A DNA stretch of 64,000 nt from Anaeramoeba flamelloides (lineage: Eukaryota > Metamonada > Anaeramoebidae). Within the stretch, counting starts at the first letter, position 1; each line of letters begins with the position of its first letter. The notes under the pieces were generated by a model that was not told the DNA's origin, searched no databases, and saw only the letters and a list, made by a program, of their open reading frames with translations. The DNA is taken from positions 749,001-813,000 of the forward strand of contig JANTQA010000019.1 of the NCBI GenBank assembly GCA_027625915.1. Direction: 5' to 3'. The position numbers were made by a program, and so were the translations under genes. Below, one piece after another: positions 11,536 to 23,607 of the stretch.

Positions 11536-14500
11536 ATGCTCTCTTTTTTTACTTCTAACAAAAAACCTCTTGTAAACAAAGTTGAACAAGTAGCCTCGAG
11601 ACTTTTCACGAGCACCTATAAACTTAACGTTGTCTTAAGAGATGGCAAAAAAAAAGAAATCAAATATAAAAAAGGTGAAACATTATATGACGCAGCAACA
11701 AACAACAAAGTGTTTGCAGTCTTAGGACAATGTGGGGGCAACATGAGCTGCACACAATGTCAAATTTATACAAAAGAAGAAGACTTTGGGAAACTCTATA
11801 AAATGAGGCCTCAAGAAAAGGACGCACTCGGCCATGCCAATGAAAGGATTGAAGAACGATCAAGGCTAAGTTGTGGGTTAATCCTTGACGAAAACGCAGA
11901 CGGTATTGAGGTTGAAATGGCTCCTTTACGAAAAAGAAAAAAAAAGAAAAAACGGGTAAAAAAAAACAAAAAAAGGAATTTACACCCCCAAGACACAGAA
12001 TATGTACCAAAGCAATTCGACTCAACTTTTAGTTCTGCTGTTACGAAAATTGTTGACGACATCTATTGGGCAGGCTATGTTGATTTTGCGGTTAGAGACT
12101 TTCACGGGTAATTCGATTTCTTATTCCCAAAGATCTTTCTTTTTGTTTTTTCAAAACCTTTCTTTTTTACCTTTCAACCAACAGAAGCTTTGTATTTTTT
12201 TTCTCAAATCATCTATCCTTGTGACATTCTCTGAATTGGAAACCAAAACTAAACGTTTCTTTTACTCTCACTTTTTTCTCCAAAATACAAAAAACGAAAT
12301 TCTAAAAAATAAAAATAAAAACAAACACAAACACATTCATAAAAAATAGGTATCTGACACCAAATGGAAGTACATATAACGCCTATTTCATCAAAGACGA
12401 AAAAAATGTAGCAATCGATTCTGTCAAATACCCATTTGCGGATCGGTGGCTTGATAAAATTGAATACTTGTCTGGTGGATTTGACAAACTGGATTATATT
12501 GTATGTAATCATGCCGAGCCTGATCACAGCTCCAGTATCCAATATTTAATGAAAAAGGCACCCTATGCAGAAGTGGTTTGTAACGAGAAATGTAAAACGA
12601 CATTAAGCCAACATTTTGACACCTCTGATTGGAAATTTAGGGTTGTTAATCATGGAGAAAGCTTAAAATTAGGAAAAAGAACTTTATCCTTTTATAATAC
12701 CCCTTTATGTAAATATTTATTTTAATTCTTTTTTTCTTATTGTTTCTGATATCTAAGGACAACATTTTCATTTTAAAACCGGGAAATCGTGTCTAAAAAC
12801 ACACTTGAAAGAGTTTTATAATCTCAGTTAAATTTACCCTCAGAGAATATATTTTACAAAAAAATATAAAATTCCAATAATTTTCACAATTTTTATCCTT
12901 CTTAGAGATAATCTCAAATTTAATTTTAATATTTCAAATTTCCATTTCAAATCTAAAAACACAAAACAAATTCCGAGGGATGTTTCTTAATATTTTTTTA
13001 GTTACTTTTACAAGTTTTAAATGTTTTAATATTTAAACTTTTTCTTGAAAATTCCTTAAAAACATTTACTTTTTGAAAATTTTTTGTTTCAAAAAACTAT
13101 TTGAAAATTTTGTTTTTTGTTTTGATTTTTAACTTTGAAATTTTTAATTTTTTTATCCAATTTCTTCAGAATGAAATTATGATTTGAGAAGTGAAAGTGA
13201 AATAACACAAGAACAAAACACCCCACAGAGTGGGAACATAATACTTAAGGGAGGAGTAAAAATACTTCTTGGAGATCATTCATTTTTTTTGAAAAATTGC
13301 TGTGAATTGAATAATCCCTTAGATTATCTATTTATTTCGAAAACTAACAAAAGAACTGTTATGTTTTCCATATTTTAACACCTTAAGACACTCCCCGAAT
13401 TAGTAAATTTTTATTAAGGGATTGTGAAAAAATAAAATTTTTTAAAAAAATATTTCTTTAATCATGCTTTTAAAATAAGAATATAATTTTTCTTTAGGTG
13501 ACTGATCATTTTTGATAATTTAGCAAACTTTTCTTTTCTCAAAGACTTTAAAAAAATTTCCAAATATCAATTATTTTTTCTTAAAAGACCTTTGAAGATT
13601 AAATAAAAAATAACCAAAAGAATACATATAAGAGAATAGCCGATATCCATGTGAAGTAAAATCAAATAAATCTTATTATTTTATTCAAAAATAGAAAACC
13701 CCAAGAATTCTTGTAACCACGAAGATAAAAAAACAACAATGTTCATTTTGATCTTAAATTGAAGATCAAAAGAAAATTTCAATAAAAATCAATATGATTT
13801 TACTACAATCATTTTCATAATTTCAATAGTATTAGAATGTCATATTTTTACTTAATAACGATAAATCTTGAAATAAAAATAAAAATTTGTAAAACTATTA
13901 AGTATCAAAAAAAAATCGAAAAATGAAAAATGTAAAAAAATGATTTCAATTTTGAAAATTTCAAAAATAAATTTTTCCTTCTAATGTTGATTCAAACCTT
14001 TTAAATACATATAATTTACTCAATGCAACTGGTCTTCTTTTAACTGACAAATAGCTTTGTTTAATTCTTCAATTCTAAAAAAAATAAAAAAAAATTAGAT
14101 ATAACATTTCTAAATTTATAACTGTTAAAGATTATTGTGAAATTTTTGAGTATAATCTGTTTAAAAGATCAACACAGATATTAACAGTTAAAATTTTGAA
14201 TATTCTTTGGTGAGAACAATTTATTTAAACTTTCTAATAAAATCATATTTATTTATTATCTAATCATTTAACCATAAAAATGAATAATAGCACATTGGCC
14301 TGAATCAATGGTATCTTATCTTGCAGCTGAACAAATATTATTTTCAATGGATATCCTTGGACAGGTTTGTTTTAATTTTGTTAAACTATTTGATTTCTCT
14401 TTTTTGATTTCTCTCTATTTTTATTGTATTCTTTCTCATTCAAAGAAAGATCTTAATATTTTTTTTTTTTATTATAAACTAAAATTCATTTAAATATATT

Positions 14501-15271
14501 ATATGTATCTATATATTTTTTATTAAAATTTCTTTTTTTGTGTACAAAATCCTTATTATCATTGTTTAGCATTACGCTTCTTCAAAACGATTTGATGATG
14601 AAGTTAAATGGGACGATATAGAACATGAAGCTAAAATATATTACGCAAATATTTTAATGAGATTATCGGTACCAGTTCAAAAAAGTTTAAAACTTTTAGG
14701 AGGGGTGCCAGTAAAAATGATTTTGCCATCCCATGGACAAATTTTTAGAAATCCAGAAAATATCAATAAAATGGTCCAAAATTATGTCAATTGGTCGAAA
14801 TGCACACCAACTAATAAAATAGTTATCATTTATGACACAATGTGGAACTCAACAGAAAAAATGGCTTATCATATCCTCGATGGTATTCAAAAAGTAGGTG
14901 GCGTCGACGTTAAATTAATGAATGTTAGAAGAAATCACATTACAGACATTGCCACAGAAGTGCTCGACTGTGCCGCTATTGTAGTCGGATCCCCTGTATT
15001 AAATGAACACATCATGCCAGAAATCGGCTCTGCATTGACATACTTGGAAGGCTTAAGACCACAAAATAAACTTGCCATGGCCTTTGGAAGTTATGGCTGG
15101 TCAGCAGGTGGCGCGGTTAAAGATATAAACAGATACCTGAATTCAATAAGAGCTAAAATAGTACGCCCAGAGGTTTTAAGTCAATTTGCCCCAAATGAAG
15201 ACGTAATTGAGGAATGCCACAAAGCAGGTGAAGAGATGGCAAAAGCTGTGTTAGAACACCTTAAAAAATAA
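11536..15271 (+). CDS. Ferredoxin-flavodiiron protein fusion (O2/NO reductase), possible organelle presequence
   Basis: Exons: 11536-12107, 12350-12708, 14291-14364, 14570-15271. All introns are GT-AG with matching phase; the product is 568 aa. An in-frame TAA six bases upstream fixes the start. Residues 1-30 (MLSFFTSNKK...ASRLFTST) resemble a mitochondrial/hydrogenosomal presequence. Residues ~30-130 are an adrenodoxin-type [2Fe-2S] ferredoxin with C66-x5-C72-x2-C75 and C113 (GQCGGNMSCTQC, SRLSCGL). A Lys/Arg-rich linker follows (132-147). From ~170 comes the flavodiiron core with all six expected ligands: His245, Glu247 and Asp249 (NHAEPDHSS), His312 (HWPESM), Asp331 (SMDILGQHYAS) and His390 (LPSHG). 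The C-terminal flavodoxin domain has the FMN loop at TMWNST (425-430). Known role of the core: four-electron reduction of O2 to water, or of NO. The fused ferredoxin presumably feeds FMN directly. Intron 2 is long (1.58 kb). Domain calls are very safe; targeting is inferred. Confidence 0.95.
12709..14290 (+). other. Long intron 2 of the flavodiiron gene
   Basis: This is a 1582-nt GT-AG intron (donor GTAAAT, acceptor AATAG). It falls between TPL and HWPESM, that is between the first and second halves of the diiron site. A 64-codon plus-strand open stretch at 13184-13378 is less A+T-rich than the rest but shows no known motif. No inverted-repeat element was recognised. Confidence 0.6.
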
Positions 15272-16367
15272 TTCATATGTGAAAGAACACATTTTAAATT
15301 ATAACGAATTTTCGAATCTTTTATTTTTTTTTTTTTGTTTTTTTATGTTTTTGTTTGAAAAGAAGATAAAAAATGTAATGTAATCATTTTTTCTTTCCTT
15401 TTCAAATTAATAGTGATTTTTTCAAAGATTTTCATTTACGTAAAGTTTTGAAATCAGTTAGAAAAAAAAATAGAGAAAAGACCATTCTTTTTTATTTTAA
15501 AAAAGAATAAAATCCTTTAGAAAATTTTCTTTTTTAATTTGTTAATTATGTTTGAAAATTTTTATTTTTGAAAATTCCTTTTAATAATATTTTACTTTTT
15601 ATTTTATTGAAAAGATTGACCAGAAACTGAAGTCAGGGGTAAAAGTATGTGGATTCAATTCCTGGAGAGAACGGAAAGAAAAAAAAAAAAAAGATTTTTC
15701 ATTGATATTTTAAAATAGTTTGATTTCAAAATTGTAAATATTATAATTACCCAGATTGATATTTTATTCGTTTTTAATTTCTACCATCCATTATTTCTCA
15801 TTCATTTTTTCAAGATATTATATCATTATAAAGAGTTTTAAGGTTTTTATCTTCTATCCTCCAAAATGAATCTTATATAATCTAATTTATTTATTTATTT
15901 AGAGAAAGGAACAATTAAAGAAAATTTATCAAATAAAAAAAAAGAGAAGAAGAAAAATAATTAAAATGTATATATAAAAAAATAATATAACTTTTTTACA
16001 TGACCAAATAGAAACTATTCACTCTAGCTAGGTTTTCGTGGGTTGTGATGAATTGAGTAAAATCCTTGATTTTACTAAATTATTTCTAATTCGGGAAAAC
16101 TGCTGTTAGGTTTTTTTTTTAATTTAAGAAATTAAAAGAAAATTTTTGAAATTTTCATTTTTATTTATCAAAATTAAAAAAAAAGATAAACACTTGACGA
16201 CCCGTACCCAGAATAAACAGGAGGAGTAAAAACCAATAGAAAGATTATAGAATACATATAAAAATTCCACAATCTGTTATTAATAATTGGTATTCCACTG
16301 TCTTTAGGTTTTTTTTTAATTTAAAAGAATGGAGTAAAATCTTTGATTTTGCTCAATTCTTTTGAAT

Positions 16368-16401
<34 letters not shown>

Positions 16402-18193
16402 AGACACTGCCCCTCAGAGTGGTACACCTGGTGTGCGAATTTACATAATCTAATTTATTAATTACACTATTGATCTCCTTTTTCATCTCAATTTTTTCTT
16501 AACAATTAAAAAAAAGGATGAAACCAAGACAAAAATGTATAAAAACGAAAATATTTTCTAATTACACAAAATCTTTTGTTTGAGAATATTTTTTTCTAAA
16601 AATTTCTGTATGGATATTTCAGTATCCACTTTAAATATTAAAAAAAAAAAAAATTCATTTGATATTTTAACCAGTTGAATACTAAAACTTTGTCACACTT
16701 TATGTTGCTCGTTTAAGGAATATACTCACGGTTCAGGCACCTTTTATAAAACAACATACAATTTGATTTCCTCCTCTTTGTGTTATTTTATGTTTTATTT
16801 TATTTTTTATATACACTATTATAAAATAGAAAGGGTAAATTTATTTTCTAAATATCTAGATTAAACTCAATTCGAATATTCCAAGTTCAATTTTCAAAAT
16901 TATTATTTGTTCTTTATAGAGTCTTTATAATAATTCAATTTATTTTTTTTGTTATGAATAACTTTACTAAAAGATATAAAATTTTCTATTTTTTATATTT
17001 TAAATGATCTTTTTAAAGTATGTAAATTAGTTGTTATTTTTTTCCTTTTTAATCTTAAAACATTTTTAAAAAAGATGTTTAATCTGAATAAATTTTCAAA
17101 TCAGAGGAAAAACTTGATCTGGGATTTTATTCTTTAAATATTTATTTGTATCCCGATTATATTACACCCTTTTATTAAAATTTATCAGTGCCAGATTTTG
17201 TCTACAAATAACATGTTTTTTTTTATTTATTTTTTCATTAGATAGAAATATTGTAATAAATAAATTTGTAAATTTGAGATAATATTTTCAAGAGAAGGTA
17301 TTTATTTTTAAATATTGTGGTATTCTGTTAAAAAATCGTAATATTTTCAAATCTTTTTCAGATAAGGATTGGTTTTATATCTCGAATAAATGTACAACAT
17401 TAATAATTGATAACTAAAATAACAATTTAGAATGAAAAAATGAAAAACATAGTGATTTTGAACACATTACAGATTTTATTCTTTTTTTAGATACCTTAAG
17501 TGCAAACTTAACACATTTATTAAATTGAATGAATTTGGTTAAACAATAATAGTCCTTCAAACTGATCTGAAAATAACATTAATTCATTGGAAGATTCATC
17601 ATCATTATTATTGGTTATTTTGTTTTAAAATTTCAATCAAGATAATTAACAAAAGAAAAGTGAAAAAAAAAAAAAAAAGCATAAGATTTCGAACAAGGTA
17701 CAAATTTACCTTATTATTCACATTGGGTTTATATATTATTATTTAAGGGGTGGTTTCATAAAATCAGAACCGTTTGAGTAATCAAGATTGTATTTATATA
17801 TTACCCAAAAAAAGATTAACAAACACGATTATTCAATTTTTGATCTTTGAGTATATATTCATTAATCATTTGTTTGCAGGAATACAAATACTCTTTGGAA
17901 AATCAAATTTAATAGTATTTTAGATTATTGTATATTGTTTTTTCAATTTTAAACACCAATTCAAGTAAAAAAGGAAACAATTAAAAATTTATATTTTTTT
18001 ATTTTTGTTTTTTTCAGATATATAAATTGGTAATAAAACAAAAAATAAACTTTTTTCAAATAAGCCAAATTGGAATTTCATTAAACTGTGATGAATAATT
18101 ATTTGAAATTTTTTTTCCGAAAGAAAGTATTGTAAATGCAAAAAAAATCTTTCGAAAAAAATGATTCTATTTGTGAATCACTTTGACCTTTAA
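15272..18193. other. Spacer downstream of the flavodiiron gene
   Basis: There is no convincing gene. It includes a palindrome-rich repeat copy (16020-16420, listed separately) and long A/T runs. A T-loop-like string near 15650 was examined as a tRNA and rejected. Confidence 0.5.
16020..16420. repeat. Palindrome-rich repeat, copy 2
   Basis: It contains two hairpins of the family: GAGTAAAATC...GATTTTACT near 16055, and AAAGAATGGAGTAAAATC with GATTTTGCTCAATTCTTTT near 16325. It also has GCTGTTAGGTTTTTTTTT and ends near AAAACCTAGACACTGCCC. Compare the copy at 4372-4745. Confidence 0.6.
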
Positions 18194-19566
18194 GGGAGTA
18201 GCCACGGTAAAGAAAAATTTTTCACTTTTGTGCAATTCTGAAGAGGATCAGAAAATAACATTTTTTACTCTGGTTGTACCTCATTGGTTTTTATTATTTA
18301 AAGTACTTCATTCATTAGATTTTTGAAATTTTTTTTTTCAAAGTCTCAAAGAAATTGCCACAATAGAATGTTGAGTTGAATTACTTAAAATAGTGTTTTG
18401 AATGTTGAATGACTTATCTTTTATTCTTCTCTCAACATTCTATTGTGGCATTTAATTTTTTCATTTTTTATTTTTTCATCATTTTTGAGATTTTTTTAAT
18501 CCTGACAAGATAAAGCAATTAGAAATATTTTTTTATTAGTGGCATTTAGGATTAATGGATTTTGTTTAAAAAGAACAACAATATTACAATTGAGAGAATA
18601 TAAAAGGAAACATAAATGGGACTTAAATAGCTAGAAGAATTCCAAAATTAGAATAATTAAGTAGAATTATTACTTGTTAGGATTTTAAATCGTTGGGTTT
18701 AGTGGAATATGAGAAGTGAATATGATTATATGTTATCAAAGTTTAAACCACAAAATAGATACAAGTTTTATTCAAAGAATCTGAAATTATCTTCTCCCAG
18801 AAAAAAAAAACTAAACCCCATTCCAAAAATTTGGACACATCTAAAATCAAAAATAGTGAAACAAAAACTCAATTTACTATATTCTCCCAAACCTAATATA
18901 AAACCAGATTTAAGTAACATAGTATTAATGGTTTTTTAAGTAATCATTTTCATTCAAATATAAGAAAACAATATAAAACAAAAAATCAAAACAAGTGTGT
19001 CCAAAAAAAATGAAACGAGCTGAAACGAAAGAGTTTGAACAAAAAATATATTGGTAGATTTGTTAAAATTACACCAACAATTGTTGATCGATCAAATGAT
19101 AAGATACCATGTACCAATTGTATGTGATTTTTCACTTGAAGAAACTCAACTGTAACCATCTAGTAACCATCTATAAAAAAATTTCAGATCTAACTAAACC
19201 GATTAAGTAACTGAAAAAAAGAAAATGAAAACAAAAACAAAAAACACAAAAAATGATATAGTTTGTTGAATTAAAATTAATTTCCAAATTGATGTAAATC
19301 ATGTTTTTGCTATTTTTCCAACTGTTTAAACTGTGTCCAAATTAATCGAATTAAGTTTATTTTAATAATAAAATAATAATAATAAAAAAACTATTTTATC
19401 AATATAAACTCTTTTTTTTTATTGTTCAACATTACTAAAAAAAAAAATATCAAATAATTTTTTAAAAAAAATTTTTAGAGAATCTACGATCACACGCCAC
19501 GAAAATAAAATACTCTTTTCTCATCTCTCTCAAATTTTTATCATGTCTTATGGTGTAGCTACTCCC
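18194..19566. mobile_element. TTAA-flanked element, 1.37 kb
   Basis: TTAA (18190-18193) is followed by GGGAGTAGC, and GCTACTCCC is followed by TTAA (19567-19570). This is the arrangement expected of piggyBac-type insertion, with short terminal inverted repeats. Inside is a second hairpin near 18355-18455 (GCCACAATAGAATGTTGAG pairs with its complement) and a relative of the M2 MITE at about 18974-19359. A 76-codon open stretch at 18709-18939 has no recognisable domain, so the element looks non-autonomous. Confidence 0.65.
18974..19359 (+). mobile_element. Diverged M2-type MITE nested in the TTAA element
   Basis: It shares words with the full M2 copies (GATCGATCAAATG, GATGTAAATC-type spacing, final AGTTTA) but is shorter. 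It sits wholly inside the TTAA-flanked element, so it is probably the younger insertion or part of a composite. Confidence 0.4.
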
Positions 19567-19902
19567 TTAAAACAAAACTGAGATTATATTCTGAGGTTTT
19601 TAGTTGGTAACTATTTATTTGATAATAGCAATAATTTGTAAAAGTTCATCTTCTCATTAAAACGGTCCATACTTATTGTTTCATTTATTATAAGGACAAA
19701 AAGACAATTTGGAAAAAGTAAATCAAAAATTCATGGTTTCAAATTCATTTCTAAAGAACTTGAAATTAACCCACTATCTGGTTTGTTCGATTGCTGTTCT
19801 TATTTTTTCTGTTTTTGTTTTCAAAATGCTCAATCTCCCTTAAAACAGAACCAAATCACAAACTGTAATAAATCATTTTTTTTAGTGTTAAAAAATAGAT
19901 TA

Positions 19903-22048
19903 ATGTCCGACAAAAACTATCGTTCTGGATGGGAAGGCTCTCCAAAAAACAACAATCAAAATAACAACAGCACAAATTCTGGAAACGAGTACCCAAGCAC
20001 AAGCACATATCATTATAACCAAGAACGATCACCATCACCCACTTACAATGCAACTCCAACAAAGCGTGAAAATTCAAGTGAAGAAGGCAATGTACAACAA
20101 AATGTGCATTCAAGCACCGAAAAAAAAAGGATGCCTTTACAAAAAGAAAAAAAGAATCAAAATAAAATCCGCAAATTAAATACAAACAATAAAACCGAAA
20201 AAAGCAAAAGTTATAACAATTATCCAAAAAATAGTGAAGGAGGGTTTGATAATGAAAGCTATTCAAGAAATAGGAAAGACAATATTAAGGATCCACGAAC
20301 CAAATTACATAATGAAGAAATTGAACAAAGAAAGCAAGGATCTTATGAAGAAGATGAAAAAAAATATTTTAGTCATAAACGTGACAATTCGAGAAACCAC
20401 AACAGCAGCCACGAAAGAATGGCTGAGCAAGAATATAGTCAAGTCATTCCAAATGAAAAGCATCATTATGAAAAATATGATAATGAATTTGGAGAATTTT
20501 ATGAAAAACCAATGACTAGCCGCAATAATGATCGAAAAAGGGTTTACCAAAACGAAAATAATGACGAGGTTGATTTGTTTTTAGATCGAGAAAAAGAAAG
20601 AGTAAGAGAAAAAGAAAGAGAAAGAGAAAGGGAAAGACAAAATTTTAGAAGGAGGGAAAGAGAAAGACTTAATTCACGTGAAAAAGAAAGAGAAAGAGAA
20701 AGAGAAAGAGAAAGAGGGAATTTTAGAACGAGGGAAAGAGAAAGAGATAATTACGGTGAAAAAGAAAGAGAAAAAGAAAGAGAAAAAGAAAGGGAAAGGG
20801 AAAGATTTAGGGAACCGGAAAGAGAAAGAGATAATTACCGTGAAAAAGAAAGAGAAAGAGAAAGAGAAAGGGGGAATTTTAGAACGAGGGAAAGAGAAAG
20901 GGATAATTACCGTGAAAAAGAAAGAGATAATTATAGTAGAAGAGAAAGAGACAAATTTAAAGATAGAGAAAGAGAAAGATTTGTTAGGGAAAGAGAAAGA
21001 GAAAAAGAGTATCCAAGAAAAATTTTATATCAAGCTACAATAAGAGAACAAGATGAACCTGATCCCAGAAATGTCGAATCTTATCACGAACGTAATTACC
21101 GACAATCAGAGCAATCAGAAACCTCAAGACATCATTTTATTAATCGAGTGCCTTTATCTACACGTGAATTGCCTCGGCATTATTCTCGTGATACTGAAAG
21201 AGTTGAATATGAAAAGCGCCGTGAACTTGAATATGAAAGGTACCCAAATTATAGGAAAACGAGAAAGAGAAAGAGATAGAAAGGGGGGAAATGAACCAAG
21301 AGAAAGGGAAAGGGAACCAGAAAGAGAATATTTTGGAGCCAGGGGATATTTCATTGGGCAAGGTCGGGGTATAAGTGGAGCCAGGGGATATTTCATTGGG
21401 CAAGGTGGAGGTAGAGGCAGAGAAAGAGGATATTTCAGGGGCAGAGGATATTTCAGGGGCAGAGGATATTTCAGGGGCAGAGGCAGAATAAGAGGATATT
21501 TCAGGGGTAGAGGAAGGGGAAGAGGATATTCGAGTGGTAGGGGCAGGGGCAGGGGATATTCAAGCTATCCTCCCCGTTTTTCTCAATTTCACCGCGAGGG
21601 GCCATCAATACCTTCAAAAATGATTGCAGTTTTTGGGTTACATTTCGACACCCAAGAAAAGGATATACATGATTTATTTGATAAATATGGCAAAATTGTA
21701 AGCATTAAATTTGTAACAAGTAGAAAGTATAAAATGACCAAATTTGGCTTTATCGAATTTGAAAACCTGGAAGATGCGATACAGGCGAAAGAGGATGCAG
21801 CGGGACTCGAAATTTTAGGTCAAATAATTAGAACCGATTTTTCAAAAACAACAAAAGGCCGTAGCCAAGAATATGCAGATACAGAAAATCACAGATCCCC
21901 ATCTTCATTAGATTCTCCTCAACGTATAATCGAAAGACCACAGAAAATGTACTCTAATTATGAGAAATATTCGCCTAATGAGCAAGAATATTACCAACAA
22001 ACTAAACGTCACGAATACTACGAAAGAGATTTCGATCAAAAAAAATAA
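19903..22048 (+). CDS. RE-rich / RGG / RRM RNA-binding protein (one frame change needed)
   Basis: From ATG 19903 (MSDKNYRSGWEG) the product begins N/Q/S-rich. Then come long alternating charged runs of RE, KE and RD repeats (about 20590-21010) resembling the RS/RE tails of splicing factors. Next are GYFRGRG/RGRG repeats (about 21340-21560), one RRM (about 21620-21845) and a Tyr/Gln-rich tail ending at TAA 22048. In the RRM, RNP2 is IAVFGL and RNP1 is KFGFIEFE. The architecture suggests a nuclear mRNA-processing factor. The RE part and the RGG/RRM part are in different frames. The first frame stops at TAG 21279, but removing one A from the AAAA run near 21256 would join YPNYRK to the next frame smoothly. 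A sequencing or assembly indel is most likely; a real break or recoding is possible. An in-frame open stretch upstream (19783) looks non-coding. Confidence 0.8.
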
Positions 22049-23119
22049 AATTAATTTCAAAAATTAATTCCTTCAAGATCAAACATATCTATTTTTTATC
22101 CGCTTGCTTATTACAGGTACAATGCTAATATCCAGATTTAAAGGTTTGGTTTGAATTTGGTTTTAAATTTTTGTTGAATTTAAAACTATTTTCACAAATT
22201 TCTTGAATTTGTCCCTTTATTATAATTTTTTTTTTTTATATAAATAGTTTTTTTTTTATTTATTATAATTTGTTTTTGAAATTTTATAATAAAATAAATA
22301 TTATGTTTTAAACAAATAACAAAACAAAACATAACAAAACAAATAATAATAATATAATATATTTATATTTAAGAATTCTTCATTTAATCTATATTCTGAT
22401 TTTTTTTTTTTTTTTTTTAATTTTTTTTAATGCAATTTAATAAACACTTACAAAAATTTAATTTGAGAAAAAAATATTTTCCTATTCAATTTGAAAAACA
22501 ATAACAACAAATTAATATCCAACCTAAAGAAAAATCAATTATTAAAACCTAACAAAAATCAATAACATCAAACCACACGAATAAGCAAAAATAAAGAAAA
22601 AGAACCCAAAAGAAAAAATGATATGAAATAAGAAAATATATTTTTATTCAAATCAAGAATCAAGAAAGGAAAAAGAAAGAAAAAAACAAAACAACATGAA
22701 AATTTGTTTTCTGAATTTTGAAAATAGAACTCAATTCTTAAAGTTATTCAATTATGAAGAATAAAGTGAAATTAGGTATATAGATATATAGTGTAATTTC
22801 AAAGTAATTTATATATTAATCGTGATTATGTAATAGAATTTGGTAAATTAGAAAAAGAAATTATAAACAACAAAATTATAGAATTTGACTAAGAATTCAA
22901 GAATTAAGGATTAAAGAAAAAAAAAATGGAAAATGAAAAATGGAAATAATTAACCAAAAGAAATGGTCGAAAAAAATTTACAGGCTGCAAAGTAAAAACA
23001 ACAACAAATTAAAAAAGAAAAAAAAAATTGCAAAAATAAAGAAAAAAGGGAATTGAAAAAAAAAATTAGTTTATAGAGGGGTTGGTTTTAAGTAATTAGT
23101 AAAAAATCAAAAAAAAAAA
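22049..23119. other. A/T-rich 3' spacer of the RRM gene
   Basis: It is extremely A-rich, with runs of AAAGAAAAA and (AAC)n-like words. No gene, inverted-repeat element or RNA was recognised. Confidence 0.5.
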
Positions 23120-23440
23120 AAAAACAATGATACTATCTTTAATTAAGAACACATAAACAATACTTTTGATTTCTTTAGGTTTGGTTTGATAATGGATTAT
23201 GAAAGTTCATAAAGGAGGAAGGTATTAAAGTTTTGATTTCTTTTTTTCTCTTTTTGATCTGATTTACTTTTAACACTTGATATTTTTTATCTTTGTTTTT
23301 TCATTTTTTATTTTCAAGTTACTATACTTTCGTGTTTCGGTGTCTCAGTGTTAGCAAGTAATCACTTGATCTTTTTCCTTTATAACTATTCTTTTCAAGA
23401 TAAAGAAATTTCTTTCAGGGAAAAACAGGAATAAGATAAA
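23120..23440 (-). repeat. Inverted copy of the 2740-3060 repeat
   Basis: The reverse complement matches 2740-3060, including the AAAAGATCAAGTGATTACTTG and ACACGAAAGTAT blocks and the terminal ATACTATCTTTAATTAA. It is also non-coding in its present state. Confidence 0.5.
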
Positions 23441-23607
23441 AAAAAAAAAAAATATTTTTTTCAAAATTTTACAAAAAAGATACAAAATAAAATCAAGGAT
23501 TAAATCAAGAGTTTTATTTTATTTTGATTTGATTTGGTTGACATTACAAACGATTCTTGATATCAACAATAATAACAAAATGTAAATCTACTTTCATCCA
23601 TCTATTA

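Noticed and set aside
11956-11975. 20-nt GT...AG micro-intron in the lysine-rich linker
   Set aside because: Removal would shift the frame away from the flavodiiron domain; reading straight through keeps it.
15610-15670. tRNA-like T-loop string (GGATTCAATTCC)
   Set aside because: No acceptor stem, D-arm or anticodon arm could be paired around it.
19783-19902. Upstream in-frame extension of the RRM protein
   Set aside because: Cys/Phe-rich, unlike the rest of the protein; ATG 19903 is a better start.
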